A stretch of 64,000 bases of DNA from Symmetrospora coprosmae (Eukaryota; Basidiomycota; Cystobasidiomycetes; Symmetrosporaceae): positions 1 through 64,000 of the forward strand of contig VUYT01000040.1 in the NCBI GenBank assembly GCA_008802785.1, in the 5' to 3' direction. Numbering within the stretch: the stretch's first letter is position 1; the number at the start of each line of letters is the position of its first letter. The translations under genes and the position numbers were made by a program. Below the pieces are notes generated by a model that searched no databases, was not told where the DNA came from, and was given only the letters and a program-made list of their open reading frames with translations. Positions 44,390-54,205 of the stretch are shown piece by piece.

Positions 44390-46387
44390 ATGGTCGACGC
44401 TGCGGGCAGTGCTGCGCCGAGTGCGCCTGCAGAGGCGACGGAGTCTGCAGCGGTGCTGCAAAAGCGACAACGCAACATCTTCTCGGCAGCCAGGGATGAG
44501 CTCGTCATCAAAGAGGGTAGCCTCGTCATCCTGTACCTGGTCTGTAGGATGGCCGGAGACATTGCACATTGATGCCCCCCCCTTTCATGCTGACAGTGCT
44601 GGCTTTCCAGGCTCGAGATTCAATGCAGCCCGTGACGGTCACGCGCGATGGGACACAACACACGCGATTCGGCAGCTTCAGGCACGATGAAATGATTGGC
44701 TTGCGCTTCGGATCAAAGGTGTGTTCACTCTGAGCCGGAGGTCCTGCTCGCCTCAGCTACACTCGCCCGCTGGCTGCTGACAACCTCCTCGTCCTGGTCG
44801 AAACGAAAGATGATCGCATCGAGCGTCCGAGGAGGCTTCTGCTACCTATTGCGCCCAACGCCAGAGCTGTGGTGAGGAGTATCCCAGGCCGGCACATCGA
44901 TCCTAAGCGACCGCCTGCCGACACACTCCTCTGGCACGCAGGTCTACAGCGCTCCGGCATCGCACCCAAATTCTCTACATGCCAGACATCGCCTACATCA
45001 CCTCCTTCTTGGATCTAAAGCCCGGAACGCGCGTCATAGAGGCCGGTGGGTACCTGCGAAACTGTATGTAGAGCAAGCTCGCAGACACTGACGCGCCGCT
45101 GTCGCCTCCAGGAACCGGCTCGGGATCCTTCTCACACGCCCTTGCACGGACGGTCGGCCCGCAGGGCAAGGTCTTCTCCTTCGAGTTCCACGAACAGAGA
45201 ACTGATCAGGCACGGTGAGTGGGGCTAGTGCAAGTCTTGCGGGCTTGTTGCTCAGAGCCTCGTGCTACGGAGCCTGAACGTATTCCATATCTCCCCCGCA
45301 GCACCGAGTTTGAGGAACACGGCTTGATGGATACCATCGAGCTCGAACATCGCAATGTCTGCAAGGACGGCTTCGGTACAGCGAGTGACGTGGATGCTGT
45401 TTTCCTCGACCTCCCGGCGCCATGGGATGCCATCGCGTCCGCGAAAGGGGTCCTCGCAGTAAGTAGCTTCCGCATCTACGATCGAGCAGTCGCCAATCTG
45501 ACTGGCTTATCGCCTGTTCAGAAGGACCGCCACACGCGGGTATGCTGCTTCAGCCCGTGCATCGAGCAGGTCACGAAGACTGTGACCGCGCTGCACGAGC
45601 ACGGCTTCCAGAGCAAGTCTCAAGCTCGTCGAAAGCTTTGCATACGCTCGGAGACGTACTGATGGCTCCTTTCCCCCTTTCAGACATTACAATGTACGAG
45701 ACATTGATACGGCAGCACGACATGGTCTCATACCCTGTGCCGACCATAGACGACGCCATCGACAAGCTCAAAGAGATCGAGGGAAAGAAGCGGCAGCGGC
45801 ACGAACTGCAGATGGCGCACTCGAAGGCGCAGAAGGAAATGAGGCAAAAGGCAAAGGAGGCAAAGGAGGCGAAGCAAGCCGCGACTGCTGCCGACGGGGC
45901 TGCTCCCCAAGCGGAGACTGGTGCAGACGCCGAGATGGCCGATGCATCCGCAGCAGAGGGCAAGGAAGCACTGTCGACCAAGAAGCGGAAAGCGGAAGAG
46001 TCGACTGCAGACGACGCAGAAGGTCAACCCGACGCGAAGAAAGCCAAGGAGGAAGAAGGAGAAGGGCTGGCTGCCGCTTCGACCGCACCTAGTGAGACGT
46101 CTGGCACCGCTACTCCCGCGATCGAAGAAAAGCTAGAGCCAAAGCAGCAGGCAGGCCGCGCAACGAACGGGAAAGCGAAAGACGAGCGGAAGGAGACCAA
46201 CACCAAGCCAACCCCGCAGATCCGGGGTCACACGTCCTACTTGACCTTCGCCGTACTCCTGCCAGAGGCGGTCTCGGCCAAAGCGACTGCCGGGCTTGCG
46301 CAGCCTGTCTCTGTCACTGACAAGCTGGAACCCACCGAGGTGGCTGGGACTGCTGAGGAAGGCGCCGTGCCTGCAACAGTCGCATAA
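44390..46387 (+). CDS. TRM61: tRNA (adenine-58-N1)-methyltransferase catalytic subunit
   Basis: Eight exons: 44390-44539, 44611-44718, 44810-44871, 44942-45045, 45112-45214, 45302-45458, 45522-45612 and 45684-46387; 492 aa. Conserved blocks in order are [41 protein letters not shown], the SAM motif [25 protein letters not shown] and [10 protein letters not shown], ending with [10 protein letters not shown] near the C-terminus. Between the last two lies a charged, Ala/Lys/Glu-rich insertion of about 140 residues, as in other fungal Trm61. With Trm6 it makes m1A58 in nuclear tRNAs, needed for initiator tRNA stability. Intron 7 (45613-45683) has a GC donor with consensus GCAAGT; no GT donor in reach keeps frame. 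Confidence 0.88.
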
Positions 46388-46725
46388 CGCGGGGCAGGTA
46401 CGACTGTCTGGCGCATGGTCCGATCTTGATGTTGTAAAAGCGTAGCCGTATGCTCGGTCACACACATACAGCGTGAATGTACACGCGGTTTTGCAAAAGG
46501 CGGTCGTTCCAGGTAGCGCTGAGTACACTGCACTACGGTACATAGGAGAATCCCAGGGTGACTAAGGAAAAGGAAAACGGGTGTGCGATTGTCTTGACGG
46601 AGACACGAGGTTAACGACTAGTGCGGCAAATGCGACAAGTGGACATATGAATGTGAATCGTGTACGATGGGTGGAGACGGGATGAAGGGAAAACGATCTG
46701 GACGAGTAAGACGAATGAAGCCAGA
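46388..46725. other. Convergent 3' region of TRM61 and the family X polymerase
   Basis: This 338-base stretch lies between two converging genes. It holds only untranslated 3' sequence as far as I can see. Confidence 0.4.
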
Positions 46726-49700
46726 TCAGGGCAGCCTTTCAGTCGGCGGCCGCCAAGGGGTGCCGAGAACCCTGAAGATTTCCTGCTCAGTGCGGGCTGC
46801 TCGTAAGTTGCATTAGCGACGGTCAGTGCAAGGTCTCTGCGATTGGATACGGAAAGACTGTACGCACATGCGATACAGGTCCCGGCAGTATACTTGAGGC
46901 CCGTCTTGCGGTCTCGAATGACGTCTTTGAAGAGGCCTGCATCGTGATAGCTCCACCTTCAGATGCTGTCTGAATCAGCACGAAGGGTCAGCACCGCAGA
47001 CTCACCATGCTGATTAAGCGAGTAGCCCATGTGCCTGGCCTTGAGGCGCAGCGAGCGGTTGAAGATGTCGTTCCCGGTGAAGTAGATGAGAGCCGCGCCG
47101 AGCTCATTGTACGGCACGCTGAGGATGTCGATCCTGCGCATCTTGCCATTTGCGCCGTTGATCAGGCCCATCCACTTTGCGTCGAGGCTGTTCCAGTCCT
47201 CCGGGTTCGACAGCGTGTGCGCGATGCTTCCGCGCGCGCAGAGAAGCTTGACGAGCTCCTTGATAGCGCCAGAGTGATCCTTGCCGTCGCCCGTGTCGCG
47301 CGTGAGAAGGATGTCGATATCGCCACAGTCGGCCTGTCCGCGGCGGAACGAGCCCATGCATTCGACGCGCAGGTGAGGGTCAATGTCGAAGGCTGCGGTG
47401 ACATCGGGGGTCCGAGAAGAGCGTCAACCGCAAGCCGAGAGTCGTTTCAGAAGTCACCAACGCACCAGCGCCCTGGATACCCTTGAAAAGCTGAGCCACT
47501 TCGGCGCGGGGGATGCGCTCTTTGAGATCGTCATAGTATTTGAGACCGAGCTTCATGCCCTCGGTCACGCTGATGCCAAACCGACCGGCATTATGTGCAT
47601 CTGCTAGAGTTCGGATTCCGGCATTGTACCATTCTGTCGCTTTACTCGGACCGACCCCTGAAGGCGGGAACGTATCCGCACCCGTACAGATGTGTCAGAT
47701 ATGTCTAGCTTCGATTCGCCCTGCGCGGTCACTCACCATAGATGTCAGTAAGCATGAGCTCGACCTTCTCCCTAGGTGATTTGTTGTCGAGCTTGCTGCA
47801 TCTGCCAGTCTGTACAATCTCGATGAGCTTGATGGCCGTCTTCTCGCCAATCCCGGGCAACTTGACGGCATCTTCGAACGTGTCGACAGTTCGGCCGACA
47901 TTCCGCAAGGCGCCCGCAGCGGTCCTGTAGCCTTTGACGCGCCACCAGGCGTTGTGCTCCTTGCTCTTCTCGTACCAACTTGCGAGTGCATCGAAGATGC
48001 GTGCCGTCTCTTCGTTGAATGCCTGCCCTGCGCCACCTGCCGCGTTCGACGCGTCGCAGCGATACTTTGAGCCCGACCTGCGCTTCTCCTCCCGAGCCGC
48101 CTTCGTGATGTCCCTCTTCTCCTGCTCCTTCCGCGCGCGGTAAGCGTCCTCCTCGTCGCTGTCGCACTCGTCCGACTCGATGGGCGCCGAGCGCTTCGAG
48201 GGCAAAATGTAGTTGTCGTCCGTGACCCAGCCACGGCCCGACGAAGTCTGACTCGCGTGCACCTCACCAAAGGTACCCTCGACGTCGTCCTCGTCGTCGA
48301 CGTACGCGTCCAGCCCACTGCGCGCCATGTCGATCTCGACGGCGATGTCCGAGAATGAGAGGGGCGATTCATTGTAGGGGACGGGAATGTGCGACTGCCA
48401 AATCTGCTGCAATTGTGAGCCTTCGTCGAGAGGCGGACTGGCTTGCGGGCGGTGCAGTCGCCTTTGCTCTTCGCTGTGGATGCAGGTAGCGGAAAGTGGA
48501 TCAGCGCACTGAAGGCAGATCACGACATGCTATACGCGAGGTAAGCGAGGCAACAAACGTCGACAGCTGGGACCCGGGCATATGGTACTCCTCCATGCCT
48601 GGAATGATGCCGACCCTGTCGGAGGTCTCTGCCCCGCTGCCAAAGTTGCCCGAGGAGCGCTTCATCTCCAGCTTTGCGCGCTTGCTGCGCTGTTTGTCCC
48701 CGGCGCACTGGACGAGATGGGCGAACTCGGGCTTCCTCCTCGCCAACGCTGTCGATGCGCGCCCGGCGCCTGTGCCCTCTCTGTGGGCATCGATGAGCTT
48801 GCACGTCTCGACGAGCCACTCGTGCTGCACCACCCAGACAGGCCGGGAGCGGGCGGACGTGTCTCCCCGTGCGACTTCGGCACCCACGAGCGCTGCATCG
48901 TCCTGCAGGCCGAGGATCTTCAGGATGTCTTTGAAGCGTAGCTCGAGATCTCCAGCTGGCTTGTAAGCAATTACGTGCGTGGTCGCATTCTCGGGAGGCA
49001 TAGTCGTGCCGAAGGCAAAAGAGGGCACGAAAGCGGACTGGACGAGCCCGCCGTGCCGTGTGATGTTATCCATCTGAATTGCGAGTGACTTTGCGAGCGT
49101 CTTCTCCGTGGTGACAAAGTAGGCTCGCACTCCAGCGAGGGCAGCAGCCTTGTGGGGTCGCATCGGGTGCCTGTCCTCCGGGGCGCGCCTGAGGTAGAGA
49201 GCGTAGGCTTGAGCGGTCGGGAACTGCTTTGAAAACTCTGAAGCTTTCATATCGCTGGGGACCGGGATCTTCTTCTTCTTCTTTGCCTTGGAGTCTTTCG
49301 CCTTTGCTTTGGCCTCTCCTGTGGCCTGATCCTTCAGCGTGCTGCCATCCTTGCCAGCCTCGACTGCTTGTCCAGCAGCTGATGCCGCAGACGCAGTGCC
49401 CGAGTCCGTCTCGTTCGCGAGGTCGTTGGTGATATCTGCGTCTAGACCAGACGCGTCCGAGACCGACCCGGCGGATGTCATCGTGACATCTCGCTGGTCG
49501 TGTTCCACTCTTGGGCGCTTCGCAAACCGCCTGCCGGGTCTGTCTGGCTCGCCGCGGCTCGCAGATCGCTGATTGTCTCCCTTGTTGTACGCAATTGCCT
49601 GCTCGCGTCTTCGGGTGTTCTGTAACTCTCGCAGCTGCAACTTGCCGCCTGTAGGGGTGTGGAGCGGGCGACTCAGCCTGGTAGGATTATGCAAAGCAGG

Positions 49701-49853
49701 CGTCAAGGATGCCAACGCACGCTCATTGACAAAGCGCAGCAGGGCTTCGTCCTCTGCCTGCTCAGACTCGTCCTTCTCCGTCTCGTCGCCACTGTCGGGG
49801 TCAGTCCGTCCGAGGATGGCGGCGGGCTCGTAGACAGCGGGTGGGAGAGCCAT
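46726..49853 (-). CDS. Family X DNA polymerase with BRCT domain (Pol lambda/Pol IV-like)
   Basis: Six exons on the minus strand: 49853-48559, 48473-47737, 47657-47466, 47392-47006, 46936-46868 and 46796-46726; 916 aa. A BRCT domain at about 240-370 ends WVVQHEWLVETCKLI. A linker follows. The 8 kDa domain and helix-hairpin-helix units include NAWWRVKGYRTAAGALRN, KLPGIGEKTAIKLIEI and GVGPSKATEWY. The palm has GSFRRGQADCGDIDILLT with the two metal-binding Asp residues, and RRIDILSVP with the third. YFTGNDIFNRSLR and the tail TEQEIFRVLGTPW complete the fold. Pol X enzymes with BRCT fill gaps in end joining and base excision repair. It is longer than yeast Pol4 (582 aa) because of disordered linkers. 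Intron 1 uses the less common donor GTTTGT. Confidence 0.9.
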
Positions 49854-50290
49854 GGTGCTCTTTCTGGGCGATGGTTCAGGTCATGCGTGTCGATTGTGGT
49901 GTCCTCGTCTGCCCTGCGGCGCTGCCTCTTTGAGGCCAGTAGGTTGCCCCGCCTCGAGGCCGGACGCGTTGGTTGTCCACGCCGGTGGCGGCCAGCGAGT
50001 CGGGCAGCAGCGACGGCCCCCTTCCTTCGAGCTGGCCACTACTCTCTTTTATGAGGGGGAGTCCCCTGCACAGGCTTTTATCTGATATGTGATGTCTCGG
50101 ATCTGGCAGTGGAGGGGAAGCCGGCTGACAAAGGCCAGAGCTATGGCCCATTGCCGTCATTTCGTCTGGCCCGTTGTTCCCCCTCCCTGCGTTGCTCTCT
50201 CGCCCCAATCGACCTCAAAAACGTGGAAAAGCTCTGCATCTGCACGACCAACACAACAGCAGCAGTGTACCCTACTCTAGCCAAAGCACC
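49854..50290. promoter_or_regulatory. Divergent promoter of the polymerase and haem lyase genes
   Basis: This 437-base stretch separates divergent genes and should contain both promoters. Nothing else is recognised. Confidence 0.45.
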
Positions 50291-51378
50291 ATGGGCAACT
50301 CTTCCTCGACGCTCAGCGATGCGGCCGCCCCTCCTCCCCAGCACCCTGCAATGGCCGCGAGCGCGACGGCGACGGCAAGCTCAAGCTCTTCGTCCCCTGC
50401 GCCGCCACCAGGATGTCCGATGCACGAAAAGGCGCCCGAGAACTCGACGGGAGGGCTGGTGGATGCCCTGAACCCGCTGAACAACATCCCTACGCTGGCA
50501 CAGTCGCGCACGTCATCCAGCCAGCGCGGGACGCTGCCTCTGGAACGCACGGCCTCGTCCATTCCGCGCGTCCGCTCTAACTCGACATCCTCCAGCAACG
50601 GCAACGGCGCCGCCGCCGCCGCAACGAGTGCCTGCCCAGTCGTGCACACAGACGGCGCAAAGGCTCCCCCAGCTGCGCCAGAGGCCACCGCAGACGACGC
50701 AGACGCAGAGAACTGGGTGTACCCGTCGCCGCAGCAGTTCTACAATGCCCTCGCGCGCAAGGGCAAGGAAGCGCCAGAAGAAAGCATAGAAGTCATGGTG
50801 CAGATCCACAACTTCCTCAACGAGCGCGCGTGGGATGAGGTTCGCAGATGGGAGGACCGCCGCAATCCGGGGGAGCGCATCGAGCTCGCTCGGTTCGCAG
50901 GGAGACCGCAGGACCTCAGCCCGCGTGCACGGTGGCATCTCTGGCTCGGCAGCTTGTTCCCAAATACGTACAGGTGCGCCCCACATCCTGCCATTGCAGC
51001 ATAGGACGGCTCACTGACGATGATCGTCTCGCTCTACGCCGATGCAGCTCAACGCCACCGTTCGATAGACATGACTGGTACGTCCGGAGACCATCGGACG
51101 ACTCATCGCAGCGCTACGTCATAGACTACTACTCGGCACCAAACGACGAGATGGGGTGGGTTCTCTAGTCAGCGCTAGGCCGTGTCCTACAAGGCATCAG
51201 TAGCTGATCCGTCAATCGTTGCTTGCCCACTCGCAGCAACCCGGTCTTTTCGCTCGACGTACGGCCAGCTGTCGACTCGCCAGCGGCAGTGTACGACCGT
51301 ATGACGGAATGGGCGCGGCTGAAGCGGGAAGCCTGGGCAGAATCGAGCAAAGCGACAGATCAGAGCAGCAAAAGCTAG
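50291..51378 (+). CDS. CYC3: Cytochrome c haem lyase (holocytochrome c synthase)
   Basis: Three exons: 50291-50973, 51048-51155 and 51237-51378; 310 aa. The disordered N-terminus has a haem-regulatory Cys-Pro motif, GCPMHEK, at residues 41-47, and a second CP at SACPVVH. The catalytic part includes NWVYPSPQQFYNALARKGK, VQIHNFLNERAWDEV, DRHDWYVRR and YVIDYYSAPNDEM, followed by PVFSLDVRPAVDSP, all standard for HCCS. The enzyme attaches haem to apocytochrome c in the mitochondrial intermembrane space. The protein begins MGNSSST, which also fits an N-myristoylation consensus, unusual for this enzyme. The stop is 138 bases from the sirtuin stop on the other strand. Confidence 0.92.
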
Positions 51379-51516
51379 CCCTATCTCCCTATTCGTCCGC
51401 GCATACACGCGGTCTGTGCCGCAGCTTCTATCGCTACATAGTCGCTTTGCAGTTGCCATGTTGTCAGCACGCTACCTATCTTAGGTTTGTAACCCATCTC
51501 ATTCGCCATTCACAGC

Positions 51517-53186
51517 TTACAGCCCGGCCTTCTTTTCTGTTGGCGGACGTGCAGGATTCGTATCCGTGGCTGTATCGGCGGGCTGATCGGCAGTTGCTGT
51601 CGCTGATTGCGCTCCGGCACCCTGGGCCACATCCAGCTCCTCCAGTCTTTGTGCGAGCTCATCGAAGTCCTGCGAGTCCTTCGCCTCCCCAGCTGCCACT
51701 TGGGCTGGTTCCGCCGAGCCTGTCACAGCTTCCCCTACACGCTTTGCGACACTGTGTGCCGTCTCTGCAGCCGCTGCATGTGTCTCCTCCTCTCCCTTGT
51801 CCTCGTCAACCGTCCCCGCACCGACTGGCACCTCCGCAGACGCTGGGCCAGCCGACTGCGCACCCTGTCCCGCTTCCTTGCGCTGCAGCTCCGCCCTCCC
51901 TTGTTCGTACATGTCCTGCAGCTCGTCCTCCCATCCCAGAGCTTTAGCGAGCGCGACAATCCCCTTGTCCGCCTCGCCCAGCCAGCGCACGTCTCGCGCG
52001 TACTCCCTTCCCCCACGGGCGAGGCCATCAAAGTCGAAACCTTCGTCGCGATATCTCAGCGATACACCTCCGTCGTCGCTGTCGTCGTCGACTTCGCCGA
52101 TCGCACCCACGCTCTCAAGGTTGATGAGCACTCGCGGGCAGTCGTCCGGCACGCGCTCGATCAGCGAGGCAAAAGGTTGGACTTTGAGGGAGGTCCCAAT
52201 CGTGATGAGCAGGTCGCAGGTGCGCAAGTCCGACATGCGCTTGAAGAAGAGGGCGGGCAGTCCCTCGCCGAAGACTGCCAAATTGCGGGGGAAGAGACGT
52301 AGACGTCAAGCTTCCATCGTGGCGGGGCGGCTCGACGTCGACAAGGGGACGCGGAGCAGGAGCGCAAGAGGAAAAAGGCACGCACAGACAATGTCGCTCT
52401 TGATGAGGGCCGTTGACGATTTCCTGCAGCTCTCGGTGGCAATACACCGCAGCACCTCGCCTTTTGCGATTCTCGGCTTGAGCTCGTGCGCCGTGTGCTT
52501 TGCCCCGCACTTCGTGCACGTTGCGGTCGCAAAGCTCCCGTGGGCCTCTACGATCCTGTCGTCGTGCAGTCCCGCGATGCGCTCGAGCGTGTCGACGTTC
52601 TGCGTAAAGACGCGCGTGAGGAGCTGCTTGCGCGCGAGGAGGACAAAAAAGTAGTGCGTCAAGGTGGGCAGGTAGTTGCCTGGGAAGATCTCACGCGCGA
52701 GCGTGAAGAAGGCTTCTGGGTGTCGGAAGAAGTAGGACAGCTCGAAAATGGCTTCAGGGTATGGAAGCTGGTACTGCTCCAGGTTGGCGTAGAGCCCTGT
52801 TTCAGGCGAGCGGAAGTCTGGGATGCCGGCGGCTGTGGGCGGGAAGAGAGCATCACTGTGGATCAGCTTGTTGGACGTGAATGCGGATGCTGCACGCCGC
52901 TATGAGGCAGCACGCAGCTATGGCCAGTCCCGTCCTGGAAACGCTTTTCCCGGCAACGCACCGGTGGAGATACCCGCTCCGACGAGGAAGATGATGCGCT
53001 TGGCTGCAGCCGCGATGAGGGGCGACGAGAAGTACACAGAGAGACGTGAGCAGTGTCGTCTGACGCCAGGCCTAGTTGAGTGGCTCGCGCCGGACCTTTG
53101 CCGTCCTTGATGAGCTGGGCCACATCGTCCAGCGTTGGGCCTTTCTCGGCCGTGGCGCCGTGGAAGATCTTGCTGGCTGATGGCAT
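51517..53186 (-). CDS. HST2: Sirtuin deacetylase, HST2/SIRT2-like
   Basis: Four exons on the minus strand: 53186-53096, 53003-52962, 52832-52386 and 52274-51517; 445 aa. The NAD-binding motifs are IIFLVGAGISTAAGIPDFRS and TQNVDTLERIAG, then the catalytic VEAHGSF and IVFFGEGLP with IGTSLKVQPFASL. These define class I sirtuins of the HST2/SIRT2 type, which deacetylate histones and tubulin and are mainly cytosolic. The zinc site is CTKC-x20-C-x5-C, so the second Cys pair is spaced wider than the usual x2. An acidic, Ala/Glu-rich tail of about 120 residues follows the catalytic core. Intron 1 uses the weak donor GTCCGG, placed because the frame and motif continuity require it. Confidence 0.9.
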
Positions 53187-54205
53187 GGTGAAGGCTTGTG
53201 CTGTTGCCAGAGTACGCGTCTCCGTATCTAGAGGGGCTGCTTGTTATCCCGAGTCTACCGTAGATCTGCGCGAGCGTCGGTCGCAGTCGCATGAACCGCT
53301 GCTCGCACGTGACTGAAGTGCGAGCACGCGGGCCGCCACTGGCAGCAGCGGGGAGGGCTCCAGGGCAGTCGCAGCTGCGTCAATATGTACCGGCCTGCAG
53401 TATGCACACGAGCAGAAGCTATTATATGCACTGAAAGCGTACTGGTGTAAATACACTGTGCCACAACCCGGCTTGAGCGGAGGCAGTGACGAGCATAAAG
53501 AGTCAGAAGAGAGACGGATGACATCCGACTGGACTGATCGAGCCAATGAGGGCGGCTTGCCCGCTCTACTCGTAGCTCTGCGTGTCCCCTGTCCCCCCCT
53601 TGCGCACGGTCCCCTGCGCACAGTGCTGCTCCGCGTCGCCCATACTGACAATGGCGAGGTGCACAATGCGGTGGTGCTGAGGGGGCAGCAGCATAGAAGA
53701 AGGGCACGTATCACATCATTGCAGGAGAGGGGACATCGAGCAAGTCAGCATCTGTCCTCAGGCCACAGCGCAGCAGCCCGCAGCCTCGCTGGCCGACCAA
53801 CCGGTCCAGCTCCAGCCTCAGTGCGGATCCCGTCCCGCGCCTCCCGTTCACGCTGCCCCTCTCAACAACAACAGCAGGAGGGACGACGAGGAGGAGCATT
53901 GCAGGGATAGTCATCCATCCGGATATACACCTCTCTGCTCACTGCCTGCATATCGCTCGTTCAGGAGGGAGGGAAACTCCAGCTCGACCATCCCGCATTT
54001 GACTCACCCGCCGGTCGCCGCCACACTCGCTCGCTCTCCCTTCACTCGCCCTCATCTCGGGCGACGACGACGCCGCACGCTCACACTCGCAGCACACGCG
54101 GCAGTGCAGTGTGACTCAGCCGCCCAGGACTGGTCAGACCACACACACACAAACACACACGCACATTCCTTTTCTTTGTCGCAGTCTGCAAGGGATAGCC
54201 TCACC
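53187..54205. promoter_or_regulatory. Divergent region between the sirtuin and MUB1-like genes
   Basis: This is the longest gene-free stretch in the window (1019 bases). It contains both promoters and a (CA)n repeat at about 54139-54166 just upstream of the MUB1-like ATG, followed by a pyrimidine run and CAG that could be the acceptor of a 5' UTR intron. A 150-codon open frame at 53458-53910 has no recognised motif. Confidence 0.4.
54139..54166. repeat. (CA)n microsatellite in the MUB1-like leader
   Basis: An imperfect CA dinucleotide run ending about 40 bases before the ATG at 54206, probably in the 5' untranslated region. Confidence 0.75.

Noticed and set aside
53458-53910. 150-codon plus-strand open frame in the sirtuin/MUB1 spacer
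   Set aside because: No motif, high Arg/Ser content and overlapping open frames on the other strand; probably chance.
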